This document shows positions 48,944 through 56,750 of a DNA stretch of 64,000 nt, piece by piece. The first letter of the stretch is position 1. Each line of letters begins with the position of its first letter. The position numbers and the translations under genes were made by a program. The notes beneath the pieces were generated by a model. The model worked only from the letters and a program-made list of their open reading frames with translations, was not told the DNA's origin and searched no databases. This stretch comes from Fluviispira multicolorata. Lineage in GTDB: Bacteria > Bdellovibrionota_B > Oligoflexia > Silvanigrellales > Silvanigrellaceae. The stretch spans positions 607,309 to 671,308 of the forward strand of contig NZ_WFLN01000005.1 of NCBI RefSeq assembly GCF_009208585.1, given 5' to 3'.

Positions 48944-49398
48944 GTTTCCCTACGCCCGTAGGGATGATCCATTTAAATCACTCAAAAGCAAAAATGCAAA
49001 TTCAGTTTCCCTACGCCCGTAGGGATGATCCGGTGACAGACCATCAAATAAAAATCAGATTACCAGTTTCCCTACGCCCGTAGGGATGATCCGCAATTGA
49101 TCGACGAAATTTAAAAAAAAGTGGCAGTTTCCCTACGCCCGTAGGGATGATCCGGTACAGAAAATACAAATCATTCTGAAAATCAAAGTTTCCCTACGGG
49201 CGTAGGGATGATCCGTTCGGGATTTAGATTTAAGTGGAAAGCTGCCTAGTTTCCCTACGGGCGTAGGGATGATCCGAATTTTTTTATATCGTATAGAATT
49301 TTGTCGAAAGTTTCCCTACGGGCGTAGGGATGATCCGTATTTATGAGATATTGAATGAGTGTCTATTACAGTTTCCCTACGCCCGTAGGGATGATCCG

Positions 49399-49558
49399 GT
49401 CTGTGGTTATACTGACACTGGTCTACTGCGGCAGTTTCCCTACGCTCGTAGGGATGATCCGCTTTGACGGACTAATATCAAGTTTTCTTACTAAAGTTTC
49501 CCTACGCCCGTAGGGATGATCCGGTCTGTGGTTATACTGACACTGGTCTACTGCGGCA
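49399..49558 (+). repeat. Duplicated 35-bp spacer separated by one other spacer
   Basis: The spacer beginning GTCTGTGGTTATACTG is present at 49399-49433 and 49524-49558. It is 35 bp, two longer than the array norm, and one unrelated spacer plus a repeat with loop CT lies between the copies. Confidence 0.95.
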
Positions 49559-49647
49559 GTTTCCCTACGCCCGTAGGGATGATCCGAGTAGGTGCTAGTT
49601 CTGGAAATAAAAAAACAGAGTTTCCCTACGGGCGTAGGGAAAATTTC

Positions 49648-50319
49648 ATTAAACTTTTTTCATCTGTTGGCAACAATCTATTCCCCTTTGTGACAGAGGT
49701 CATAATTTAATAGCTTGGTGCCCTTGCGGTAATTACTATTATTCAAATAGTAATTTATCTCATGATAATTTTAATTCCAATAGTCATAATAATAATTAAC
49801 TTATTTTTATTTCGAACAAAGAATATTTTAATTATGTAAAAAATATTTTTTTATCTGTTACATTAGGCCTATTTTACTTAATTCCTCTTCCAAAATTAAA
49901 ATATTCCGCAATAAAATAGCATTAAATTAATCAAAGAAATTAAATATTCTTAAAACTTATTTCTGATTATAGAACTCTCAATAATAATCCCTGAATTTTT
50001 CTTTTATCCAATCTTTTTTAATAGAGATTTGTAACTTAAAAAAAGAGTTTTTGATTGTACTTTAAAAATTTAATTACTTACAAAAAAATGCTTTTTTACC
50101 AAAAAATCGTCAAAATTTTGACATACTATTTTAGTAAAAACTCTCACATTTTTTTTACTAAAAATGCATACAATTTTTTTTTCTTTTTAAATACTGATAA
50201 CTCGACACTAAAGTTAAATGAATGTCATTTTTTTGGACAAACTGACTGCAACTTGTTCATTCATTTAAAAAAATTAACTATCCACAGAAGTAAAATTCTA
50301 AAATTTTCGGAGACTTACT
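49648..50319. other. Intergenic region beyond the array
   Basis: About 670 bp of AT-rich DNA. No gene is supported; a 99-codon frame at 50055-50354 is Lys/Phe/Asn-rich, has no family likeness and overlaps the next, better-supported start. CGGAG at 50308 serves the gene at 50320. Confidence 0.45.
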
Positions 50320-50673
50320 TTGAAGAAAAAGCTATTTCTGCAAAAACTTGCTAAAAGCTTCTTTTTAACGCTCTCCATTTCAATTGCTGTTCAATCTTAT
50401 GCAGCCCCTCCGGGAAATCGGATAGATGGACCAATTGACCGCAGTTTACGATGCTTAATTGATAGTATGAATGAAGATTTCTGCTATAAGGAAAGAATAT
50501 TTGCTCTGGAAAAAAAGTGTATTAATCAAGATGAATATGACTCGCTTGTTATATATCGCGCAATTCCTGCTTGTAATAGAAATAATGAATTAATAGCATG
50601 GTGCAATTGCGGTAGCGATACAACAAATAATAATTTTGAGAATCACGATTTAAATATTTTCGATATTAAGTAA
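50320..50673 (+). CDS. Small secreted protein with APPGNRID motif
   Basis: 117 residues from a TTG start behind CGGAG. Signal peptide ending SIAVQSYA, then APPGNRIDGPIDRSLRCL. The mature part is related to the next gene's N-terminus: APPGNRID, RCL, FCYKERIFALEKKCINQDEYDSLV aligned with YCKKERDYALQIGCINQDEFNSLV, then PACNRNNELI. It then diverges and ends in Asn-rich sequence, so it lacks the Hint-like C-terminus of its neighbour. Either a short family member or a paralogue that has lost its C-terminal domain. Function unknown; four conserved Cys suggest disulfides. Confidence 0.65.
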   Translation: MKKKLFLQKLAKSFFLTLSISIAVQSYAAPPGNRIDGPIDRSLRCLIDSMNEDFCYKERIFALEKKCINQDEYDSLVIYRAIPACNRNNELIAWCNCGSDTTNNNFENHDLNIFDIK

Positions 50674-50717
50674 AAAGTCAATTACTTAATTTAAACCCGC
50701 ACTAAGGAGAGCTTATT

Positions 50718-51302
50718 ATGCTCAATAAAGTTTTCTCAATGAATTTCTTTAAATCTCTTATATTTTGTTTCTCTCTCTTGCTTACAATACAAACATTTGC
50801 AGCACCTCCGGGAAATAGAATTGATAAAGCCAGCGGAAACGGTAGATGCCTTCCAGGCTTTGTGCCGGAGGAAAGCTACTGTAAAAAAGAAAGGGATTAT
50901 GCACTGCAAATTGGTTGTATAAATCAAGATGAGTTTAATTCCTTAGTTCGATTAAATTCTTTTCCAACTTGCGATAGATTCGATAATTTAGTTTCTGTCT
51001 TTAAGACTAACAATAATTTACGTTTAGCAGTAACCTCTGAACATGCAATTTTGCTTGCAGATGGCCGAATGATTGCTGCTAAAAATGTAAAATTGACCGA
51101 TCAATTAGTTCTTGCAAATGGAAATCCAATAGGAATTAAGTCCATTGAATCTCTTAAAACAAATAAAAATGTCCTCAATGTTCTTACTACTGGCAATTCA
51201 AATATTGAGCATACAGTCTTTGCAGAAGGCCTTATAGTTGGAGATTTAGCTTGGCAAAATAATTTACAAAAGCAGTTAAATGCTATTGCGATAAGAAAAT
51301 AA
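50718..51302 (+). CDS. Secreted protein with Cys-rich N-terminal domain and Hint-like C-terminal domain
   Basis: 194 residues. Signal peptide ends TIQTFA; mature start APPGNRID. Residues about 30-90 are the shared Cys domain. Residues about 100-180 resemble the second part of a Hedgehog/intein (Hint) domain: LAVTSEHAILLADGRMIAAKNVKLTDQLVLANG, then IKSIESL, then NVLTTGNSNIEHTVFAEGLIVGDLAW, parallel to T.eHp...dG..v.A..l..GD.l and the hN.faeGilV. end. The usual N-terminal catalytic Cys block of Hint is not evident, so self-splicing is doubtful. AAGGAGAG precedes the ATG. Co-directional with the neighbours on both sides. Confidence 0.65.
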   Translation: MLNKVFSMNFFKSLIFCFSLLLTIQTFAAPPGNRIDKASGNGRCLPGFVPEESYCKKERDYALQIGCINQDEFNSLVRLNSFPTCDRFDNLVSVFKTNNNLRLAVTSEHAILLADGRMIAAKNVKLTDQLVLANGNPIGIKSIESLKTNKNVLNVLTTGNSNIEHTVFAEGLIVGDLAWQNNLQKQLNAIAIRK

Positions 51303-51332
51303 TCCTTATCGCAATCTACATTTAGGACTATT

Positions 51333-52073
51333 ATGAAGAAAATAACTTTAGCTTTTCCCATTTTTGTAATTATCACATTAATATTTATTTTTTACATTTT
51401 CTTACCCTCTAATAGTAGACAAAATATAGAGAAAGCATCCTATATTAAAGAAAAAAAAGAAGTAAATATTGATAAACCTATAATTATAAAACACACTCAA
51501 GATATACCAAAAAATGAAAATGAAATCTCAGAAGCTGATTTAAAAGAAATTAAAGAATTCGTTATGACTATGAAAGACAACTATTCGAAGCTCAATTTTG
51601 ACAAAGATTTTCAAGAAGAGATTTCAAAACTCTATGAGAGAAAAAAATTAATATCTTTAATTTTTAAGAATATATTACTCGATAATAGCTTTGCTAAAAA
51701 AATTAGCGAGGAAGAGCAGGCTTATGCGCGGGTTTTTTCAATTAAAGCGTTAAAAGAAATCGCACTTTTGGGTGATAAAGAACCGCTCGTTAGCACTATT
51801 CAAGAACTGAGCATTCATTTGCAAAATAGAGATATTTTGAATAATGGTGAGAAGGCTGATCTAGAAGATTTACTAAATGAATATCTTGATATAAATGACA
51901 CAAAAGAAATTACAGAAAATATAGTAGAACATTTAAAAACACTCGGATTCAATAAAAATATTAAAAATAAAGAAATTGTAGGTATTTACGATAATTCTTT
52001 CTATTTTTATCTTGTTGGAAAAATTGGCCGAGAAAAAGCAAAAAAATTATTAGAAAAACATATAGATTCATAA
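51333..52073 (+). CDS. Membrane-anchored hypothetical protein
   Basis: 246 residues, one N-terminal membrane helix (about 5-26), then a Lys/Glu-rich linker and an all-helical periplasmic domain (from about 65). No family recognised. It lies 30 bp after the Hint-like gene, and its stop codon overlaps the AAAGGAG ribosome site of the subtilisin-like lipoprotein gene 12 bp later, which points to one operon. Confidence 0.6.
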   Translation: MKKITLAFPIFVIITLIFIFYIFLPSNSRQNIEKASYIKEKKEVNIDKPIIIKHTQDIPKNENEISEADLKEIKEFVMTMKDNYSKLNFDKDFQEEISKLYERKKLISLIFKNILLDNSFAKKISEEEQAYARVFSIKALKEIALLGDKEPLVSTIQELSIHLQNRDILNNGEKADLEDLLNEYLDINDTKEITENIVEHLKTLGFNKNIKNKEIVGIYDNSFYFYLVGKIGREKAKKLLEKHIDS

Positions 52074-52085
52074 AGGAGTTTCTGA

Positions 52086-53480
52086 GTGAGAGGTTTTAAT
52101 TTAGCAATCATATTTTTAATAACTTTTATAACTTCATGCAAACCTGCGGAAACTGAATTCAGAGCAACTGAAAATTTTAGTACAATTAACAATTGGAACG
52201 ATCCGAACCCTGCTCTAACGAGTGAAATCAATACATTTTTGCAAAGTAAAATGAATAATATACCCACCTGTACAGAAGAGAATGTAAAAAATCATCCAAA
52301 CTGCAGGCTTGAAAAAATTGAAGCAGGAACAGCGGAACCACTGCCAAGTAGTAAAGGTTACCGAGTTATGCTAATAGATAGCCAAGGCATGATGCTAGCT
52401 GCATATACTCGCTATCGAAATAGAGTTTTAGAAAATTTATTCGAAGATGAAAAGACTGGAGAATATAATGCAAGACCACCAGCTTTATATATTCCTCAAG
52501 CTGCAAAGGAAATTTTATTAGACTCTTTTCAGAATCCAGCCTATGAAAAAATACCTTCTGAGCTTTTAACTCCAAGTTTGGATACATTTATTGAAAAATT
52601 TCCATTTTTAAATTCTAGCACAGGACATGGAGTTATTATTTTCAATTATATAGCCAATAATTCACCCAATAGCCAATTTGTTTTAGTGCATGAAAATGAT
52701 AGTAAATTCAATAGCATTTTATGCGGAAATGATTCAGAAGACAATAAAATAAAAGAAATTAGTAAATTATTTGACAGACAAGCAAATAGTATATTATCTA
52801 AAATAAAACAATATGATATTAATTTTATCTCCTATTCTCAAGGCTATAGCGCAAGAACATTGCGACAAATCTTACAAAATAATAGGTGCAGAGAAGTTTC
52901 AACTAAATTAATTACAAATATCAATAAAGTATATTTTGAGTATTTTTTAAAACCATTGACCACAAAATCAAAAGCACTTCTAGTACAAGCAAACTCTGGA
53001 TCAGATTATTTAATAAAATCAAAACATGATAAAGATTTTTATTCTGATTGCCAAGAATTAACCAATAGAGTTCGGGTTGGAACCGCCAATATTCTTGAGC
53101 AACCCCTTCCATTTGAAGGAAGTAAAAATATAGAATATCTAAATGAATACGAGAAGAATGCAAAACTCTGTACAGATTTATATATCAATTTTGCTGTTGA
53201 AATAAAAAGACCATTTCGCTATAATAAAGGAGTAATTCATTTTTCAAAATATAACATTGGCGCTTATCCAACTTCTGGAACCGCGATTTCACCTTCATTT
53301 GCCACCCCAGTTGCAGTTTCTTATCTAATTAATTTAAAAATGCAATTAAAAAATGATTACCCTAATAATGAGCTTTCGAACAACATGCTTTTAAAAAAAC
53401 TATATGAAAATAATAATTTTATATTCGATCCTAGTTTACATAAGCAATTGCCAATATACGAACTTCAACTCTTAAAATAA
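52086..53480 (+). CDS. Divergent subtilisin-like (S8) serine protease lipoprotein
   Basis: 464 residues from a GTG start with AAAGGAG eight bases ahead. Lipobox FITSC (Cys18). Although divergent, the subtilase order is visible: Asp98 in GYRVMLIDSQGM (cf. VAVIDTGI), His181 in STGHGVIIFNYIANN (cf. HGTHVAGIIA), an SLG-like ISYSQGYS at 249-255, oxyanion Asn303 in ALLVQANSGSD, and Ser404 in SGTAISPSFATPVAVSYL (cf. GTSMATP). A preceding region (NWNDPNPALTSEINTFLQSK, about 36-55) is shared with the truncated gene at 54113. Likely an outer-membrane-linked protease; activity is inference because each motif is degenerate. Confidence 0.7.
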   Translation: MRGFNLAIIFLITFITSCKPAETEFRATENFSTINNWNDPNPALTSEINTFLQSKMNNIPTCTEENVKNHPNCRLEKIEAGTAEPLPSSKGYRVMLIDSQGMMLAAYTRYRNRVLENLFEDEKTGEYNARPPALYIPQAAKEILLDSFQNPAYEKIPSELLTPSLDTFIEKFPFLNSSTGHGVIIFNYIANNSPNSQFVLVHENDSKFNSILCGNDSEDNKIKEISKLFDRQANSILSKIKQYDINFISYSQGYSARTLRQILQNNRCREVSTKLITNINKVYFEYFLKPLTTKSKALLVQANSGSDYLIKSKHDKDFYSDCQELTNRVRVGTANILEQPLPFEGSKNIEYLNEYEKNAKLCTDLYINFAVEIKRPFRYNKGVIHFSKYNIGAYPTSGTAISPSFATPVAVSYLINLKMQLKNDYPNNELSNNMLLKKLYENNNFIFDPSLHKQLPIYELQLLK

Positions 53481-53489
53481 GGATTTTTT

Positions 53490-54065
53490 TTGTCACGTAA
53501 TTTTATATTATTCTTAGCCATTTTTTCTTATGGCCCGTATGCAAATGCACTTAAAAGTGAAACAAATAATAACTTCACTCGATTTATCTTTGACCCAAGC
53601 GATTTTTATTCGAATTATGGAAACATAAATAATATGTACTGGCATTATTCTGACTTTAGACCTATTAAGGGTTGCGCTTTATCAACTGTGCCTATTTTTT
53701 TGACTCAAAAAGCTCAACTTAATCCTCAATTAGAAATCAAATCTACAGCTTACACATGGATTGCATCCCCAGCTGATTTGACTAAAATTCAACTCTTCCA
53801 ACTAAAAGCTTATGCTAATGATAGAGGATATCAAGAAATTCTTTCAGCACCTTTTTACCTTAAAGAGTTAAGAGACATAGAAACTATATCTTATTTTGAT
53901 AACGGATCTTATATTAAAGCAAAAACAGAAAATGATGAATTTATAGTTTCAAAACTTAATTTTAATAAAAGTTATGCAGATGGAAGGATAAGTTTCTGCA
54001 TAGAAAATGTATCTGAAAGAACTGAGATTTTTATTAGTTCGTTAGCTGTCGATGTAATTCATTGA
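53490..54065 (+). CDS. Small secreted hypothetical protein
   Basis: 191 residues from a TTG start 10 bp after AAGGA. Signal peptide MSRNFILFLAIFSYGPYANA. The mature part is mixed beta with two Cys (KGCALST, ISFCIEN) and aromatic motifs (NNMYWHYSDF). No family recognised. It follows the subtilisin-like gene by 9 bp, so an accessory role such as substrate, chaperone or inhibitor is possible but unsupported. Confidence 0.6.
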   Translation: MSRNFILFLAIFSYGPYANALKSETNNNFTRFIFDPSDFYSNYGNINNMYWHYSDFRPIKGCALSTVPIFLTQKAQLNPQLEIKSTAYTWIASPADLTKIQLFQLKAYANDRGYQEILSAPFYLKELRDIETISYFDNGSYIKAKTENDEFIVSKLNFNKSYADGRISFCIENVSERTEIFISSLAVDVIH

Positions 54066-54112
54066 TGACAAATTTAAAGAGATAAATTTTTAATTTTATT
54101 TGGAAAACATTT

Positions 54113-54357
54113 ATGATAATTAAACTCTTAATAAAACTTAATAAAATAAAAATTAAACTCTCTCTTTTTTTCTTCTTTTTTATATTTACAAGCTGTGGGC
54201 CTGCCAAGGGAGACTCAACTATTGATTATTATAATTTTCCTATTAATTGGGAAGACCCAAACCCAGCACTTACAAATGAAATCAATTCTTTTATCCAAAG
54301 TAAAGTCGCTCCTTTAAAGCCATGTACAGAAGCAAATGCATCAGCCGATCCGTATAA
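54113..54357 (+). pseudogene. Truncated paralogue of the subtilisin-like lipoprotein
   Basis: About 82 residues remain: a signal peptide with lipobox FTSC, then INWEDPNPALTNEINSFIQSK and a CTEAN block that match NWNDPNPALTSEINTFLQSK and CTEEN of the protein at 52086. The reading frame runs straight into the left end of the IS3-family element at about 54358, so the protease domain is lost. A second cassette of this kind once stood here. Confidence 0.8.
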
Positions 54358-54392
54358 TGCCCCCCGAAAACTGTACATGATGACATTTAATC

Positions 54393-54720
54393 ATGGCTGC
54401 GGTAAGAATAAGCGAATTGCTAATTTTGGGGAGTCCGATTCAGCTCAAAAGTTTTTCAGCAGAGTTTAAAAGTAAGGTTGCCTTAGAAGCAATAGAGGAA
54501 CTAGCGACAATTAATGAAATTGCCAACAAATATCAAGTATTTCCTAATCAAGTTTGCACTTGGAAAAAAGAACTTCTTGATGGAATTGGGAGCATATTTG
54601 TAGATAAAAGAAAGAAGGAAGCAAAGCTTGATGAAGTTTTAGTTCCTCAGCTATATCAACAAATAGGATAACTTAAAGTCGAAGTTGACTGGTTGAAAAA
54701 AAAATCTGGTATCAAAGGTT
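54393..54720 (+). pseudogene. IS3-family orfA with nonsense codon
   Basis: Helix-turn-helix transposase subunit: KSFSAEFKSKVALEAIEELATINEIANKYQVFPNQVCTWKKELL, then LYQQIG. The codon that should read Gln (QIGQLKVELDWLKKK in relatives) is TAA at 54669-54671, and the frame continues LKVEVDWLKKKSGIKG to 54720. A run of A just before the end is the likely frameshift site used by intact copies to fuse OrfA to OrfB. Confidence 0.8.
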
Positions 54721-54883
54721 AAGGATAGAAAAACATTGATAGAAGAAGAAAATTTAACAATTTCAATATCAAGGCAATGCGAAATTTTAGGTGTACCCCG
54801 TTCCTCTTTTTATTATAAGCCCGTTGAAAAAGACGATAGCGACATTAAAACCATGAACCTTATTGATGAAGTTTATACTAAAT

Positions 54884-55901
54884 GCCAGTTAAGAGTTGAG
54901 AATGTTAAGTTAAAATATAAACATGTACTTAAATAGACATGCAGAAAATCGTCCGAAAACGTGAACTATTAGTCCTTTAGTGGATCGAACTTTTGATGCA
55001 ATTTGAATTCCACTCGTTTCTATTAACCAGTTGAAAAGGATTTCAATTGATTGTCGAAAAGAACTTACTATTTTTGAATACACTTCTTCATCATGGGAAA
55101 GCTCTTTTTTTGATTTTAAAAGTTTAATTGGAGTATGCACTTCTGACCCAATAAATCCTAAATTGCGTTTTGTTTTTTTATCTATATAAGCTTTGTCAGC
55201 TAGGATTTTAGTATTTTTTTGAGTTAAAAGATCTTGTTTAATAGCAGTTAAATCATGAGTACTTGCTTGTGTAACTTTAACGAGTTTGGGGGCAGATAGT
55301 TTTTGATTTCTGTATGTTGCAATGAGATGAAGCTTTAATCCATAGTAATAAGTTTCCTTTGAGGAACAGTAACCTACAGAAGAGATATCATTGGCAGTCT
55401 TACATTTATATGCTCTTGAATTTTTTGTGAGCATAATAGGTTGTGAGTCAACTAATGTAATGTTTTCCAAAGAATTGAATGCATTTTTAAATTTATCATA
55501 CTTAAGTAAAAATTTTACGAGTTCAGGAAAAACTAAATTTAAAGAGTTTAGTCTAAATAAAAATCCTTCATAAAAAGGCAAATGAGGAAACCATTCGAAA
55601 AGGAAATTTTTTATAAACTTAAAAATAGATTTAACATTTTTAAGTCCATTCAAAATTCCAAAAATATAAATACTGATGACTTCTTCATCAGTAAACAAGG
55701 GGTTTGAATTGGGACTTATTTTTAAAAAAGTGTGAGGAGAAAGTTGAGAAAAGAAATTGCAGGTTGTAAGATAGATTTTGATGAGTTGGCTCTGCTAGTC
55801 CATTGGTAGCTCCTTTTGTTACGTTTTTTTTGCAAAAACTATTTAACAAATTGAAGCTACTTTTTCAATACCATCAATAATTTTTTCAACTCTTAACTGG
55901 C
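54884..55901 (-). mobile_element. IS982-family insertion sequence with 9-bp target duplication
   Basis: 1018 bp bounded by inverted repeats GCCAGTTAAGAGTTGA and its complement, and flanked by direct repeats ATACTAAAT (54875-54883 and 55902-55910). Size and transposase type fit IS982. Excising it restores the host orfB frame exactly. Confidence 0.92.
54910..55803 (-). pseudogene. IS982-family transposase with amber codon at position 3
   Basis: From the natural ATG at 55803 the frame reads Met-Asp-TAG (stop at 55795-55797) and is then open for 295 codons to 54910. Family features: TDEEVISIYIFGILNG, TLVDSQPIMLTKNSRAYKCKT, SSVGYCSSKETYYYGLKLHLI, ILADKAYI and the C-terminal FRQSIEILFNWLIE. A start at a later TTG (55698) would remove about 35 residues. 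Either inactive or made from a weak internal start. Confidence 0.8.
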
Positions 55902-56750
55902 ATACTAAATGTCCTTTTTACGGAAGAAGGAAAATTACTAAATATCTTTGCAAGGTAAAAGGCAAGCAAATCAATATTAAAAAAGTTGATCGCTTAATGA
56001 AGCTTATGGGATTGCAAGCAATCTATCCAAAGAATAACCTTTCTATTCCAAATTTAGCGCATAAAAAATACCCCTATTTATTGTCTGGTATGGATATTAC
56101 TGAAGTAAATCAGGTTTGGAGTACGGATATCACTTACATTAGGCTAGGAAAAAGTTTTGTTTATCTTTGTGCCGTCATTGATTGGCGTAGTCGTTACATT
56201 TTATCGTGGAAATTATCGAATACCTTAGACACAGCTTTTTGTTTAGAAGCTCTTGAAGAGGCTTTAAAGCATGGTAAGCCTAAGATATTCAATACAGATC
56301 AAGGTTCTCAATTCACCAGCAATGAATTTACAAATCGGCTTCTCTTAGAGGACATACAAATAAGTATGGATGGCAGAGGCCGTGCGCTTGATAATATATT
56401 TGTCGAGCGATTTTGGCGGAGTTTAAAATACGAAAATGTTTATCCTAATTCATACGAAACTTTTGTAGATGCCAAAATAGGAATTTCAGAGTATTTTAGA
56501 TTTTATAATAACGATAGATTACATCAATCTTTAGACTACAACACACCAGCGTCAGTTCACTGGAAAAAAATTACAACACTAAGAGGTTTGCATGAAGATT
56601 ATTTTAGTTTAAATGGGATAAGAAGTATAGAGGCATGCAGCCATGTTATGCTTTAATGAAATTTGATGTCTTTTTGTCTTGACGATGGGGGACACTATAT
56701 ACACATTTTCGATACCGCGAATAAATGCATGTTTCACAATATATTTGCAA

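Larger units (their letters stand above)
43876..49647 (+). CRISPR. Type I-E CRISPR array, 95 repeats and 94 spacers
   Basis: The repeat is 28 bp: GTTT, stem CCCTACG, two-base loop, stem CGTAGGG, and the 8-base handle ATGATCCG. Spacing is 61 bp almost throughout (33-bp spacers; a few are 34 or 35). Repeat starts run from 43876 to 49620, and counting by period gives 95. The last copy (49620-49647) has lost its 3' handle, marking the old end. The loop is CC in repeats 1-37, 54, 65-87 and 91-94 (repeat 92 reads CT) and GG in repeats 38-53, 55-64, 88-90 and 95. About nine repeats end in A, C or T where the others end in G. Minor point changes occur in some repeats. Confidence 0.98.
54712..56656 (+). 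pseudogene. IS3-family orfB split by the IS982-family insertion
   Basis: The first part runs to LIDEVYTKC at 54883 and resumes as PFYGRRKITKYL after 55911 once one copy of the target duplication is removed. The DDE core downstream is intact: WSTDITYIR, FNTDQGSQFTS and FVERFWRSLKYE. Without the insertion it would be a full integrase-fold transposase. Confidence 0.85.
54358..56694 (+). mobile_element. IS3-family insertion sequence, interrupted by an IS982-family element
   Basis: Left end begins TGCCCCCCG and right end finishes CGATGGGGGACA; with the right end reverse-complemented the two share TG(C/T)CCCCC, GACAT and ATGGCTGC, imperfect inverted repeats. Removing the nested element leaves about 1.3 kb, the usual IS3 size. 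Both open reading frames are present but broken. No clear target duplication is visible at the outer ends. Confidence 0.8.

Noticed and set aside
48017..49710. Two open reading frames inside the CRISPR array (48017-48226 and 49516-49710)
   Set aside because: They are translations of repeats and spacers (peptides with recurring PYARRDDP-type and SFPTPVGMIR segments); no gene is expected there.
50055..50354. 99-codon frame ahead of the APPGNRID gene
   Set aside because: Composition is that of translated AT-rich spacer and it overlaps the better supported TTG start with a signal peptide at 50320.
54358..56694. Target-site duplication for the outer IS3-family element
   Set aside because: Flanks CCGTATAA and CTATATAC show no convincing 3-4 bp direct repeat at the inferred ends, so none is claimed.
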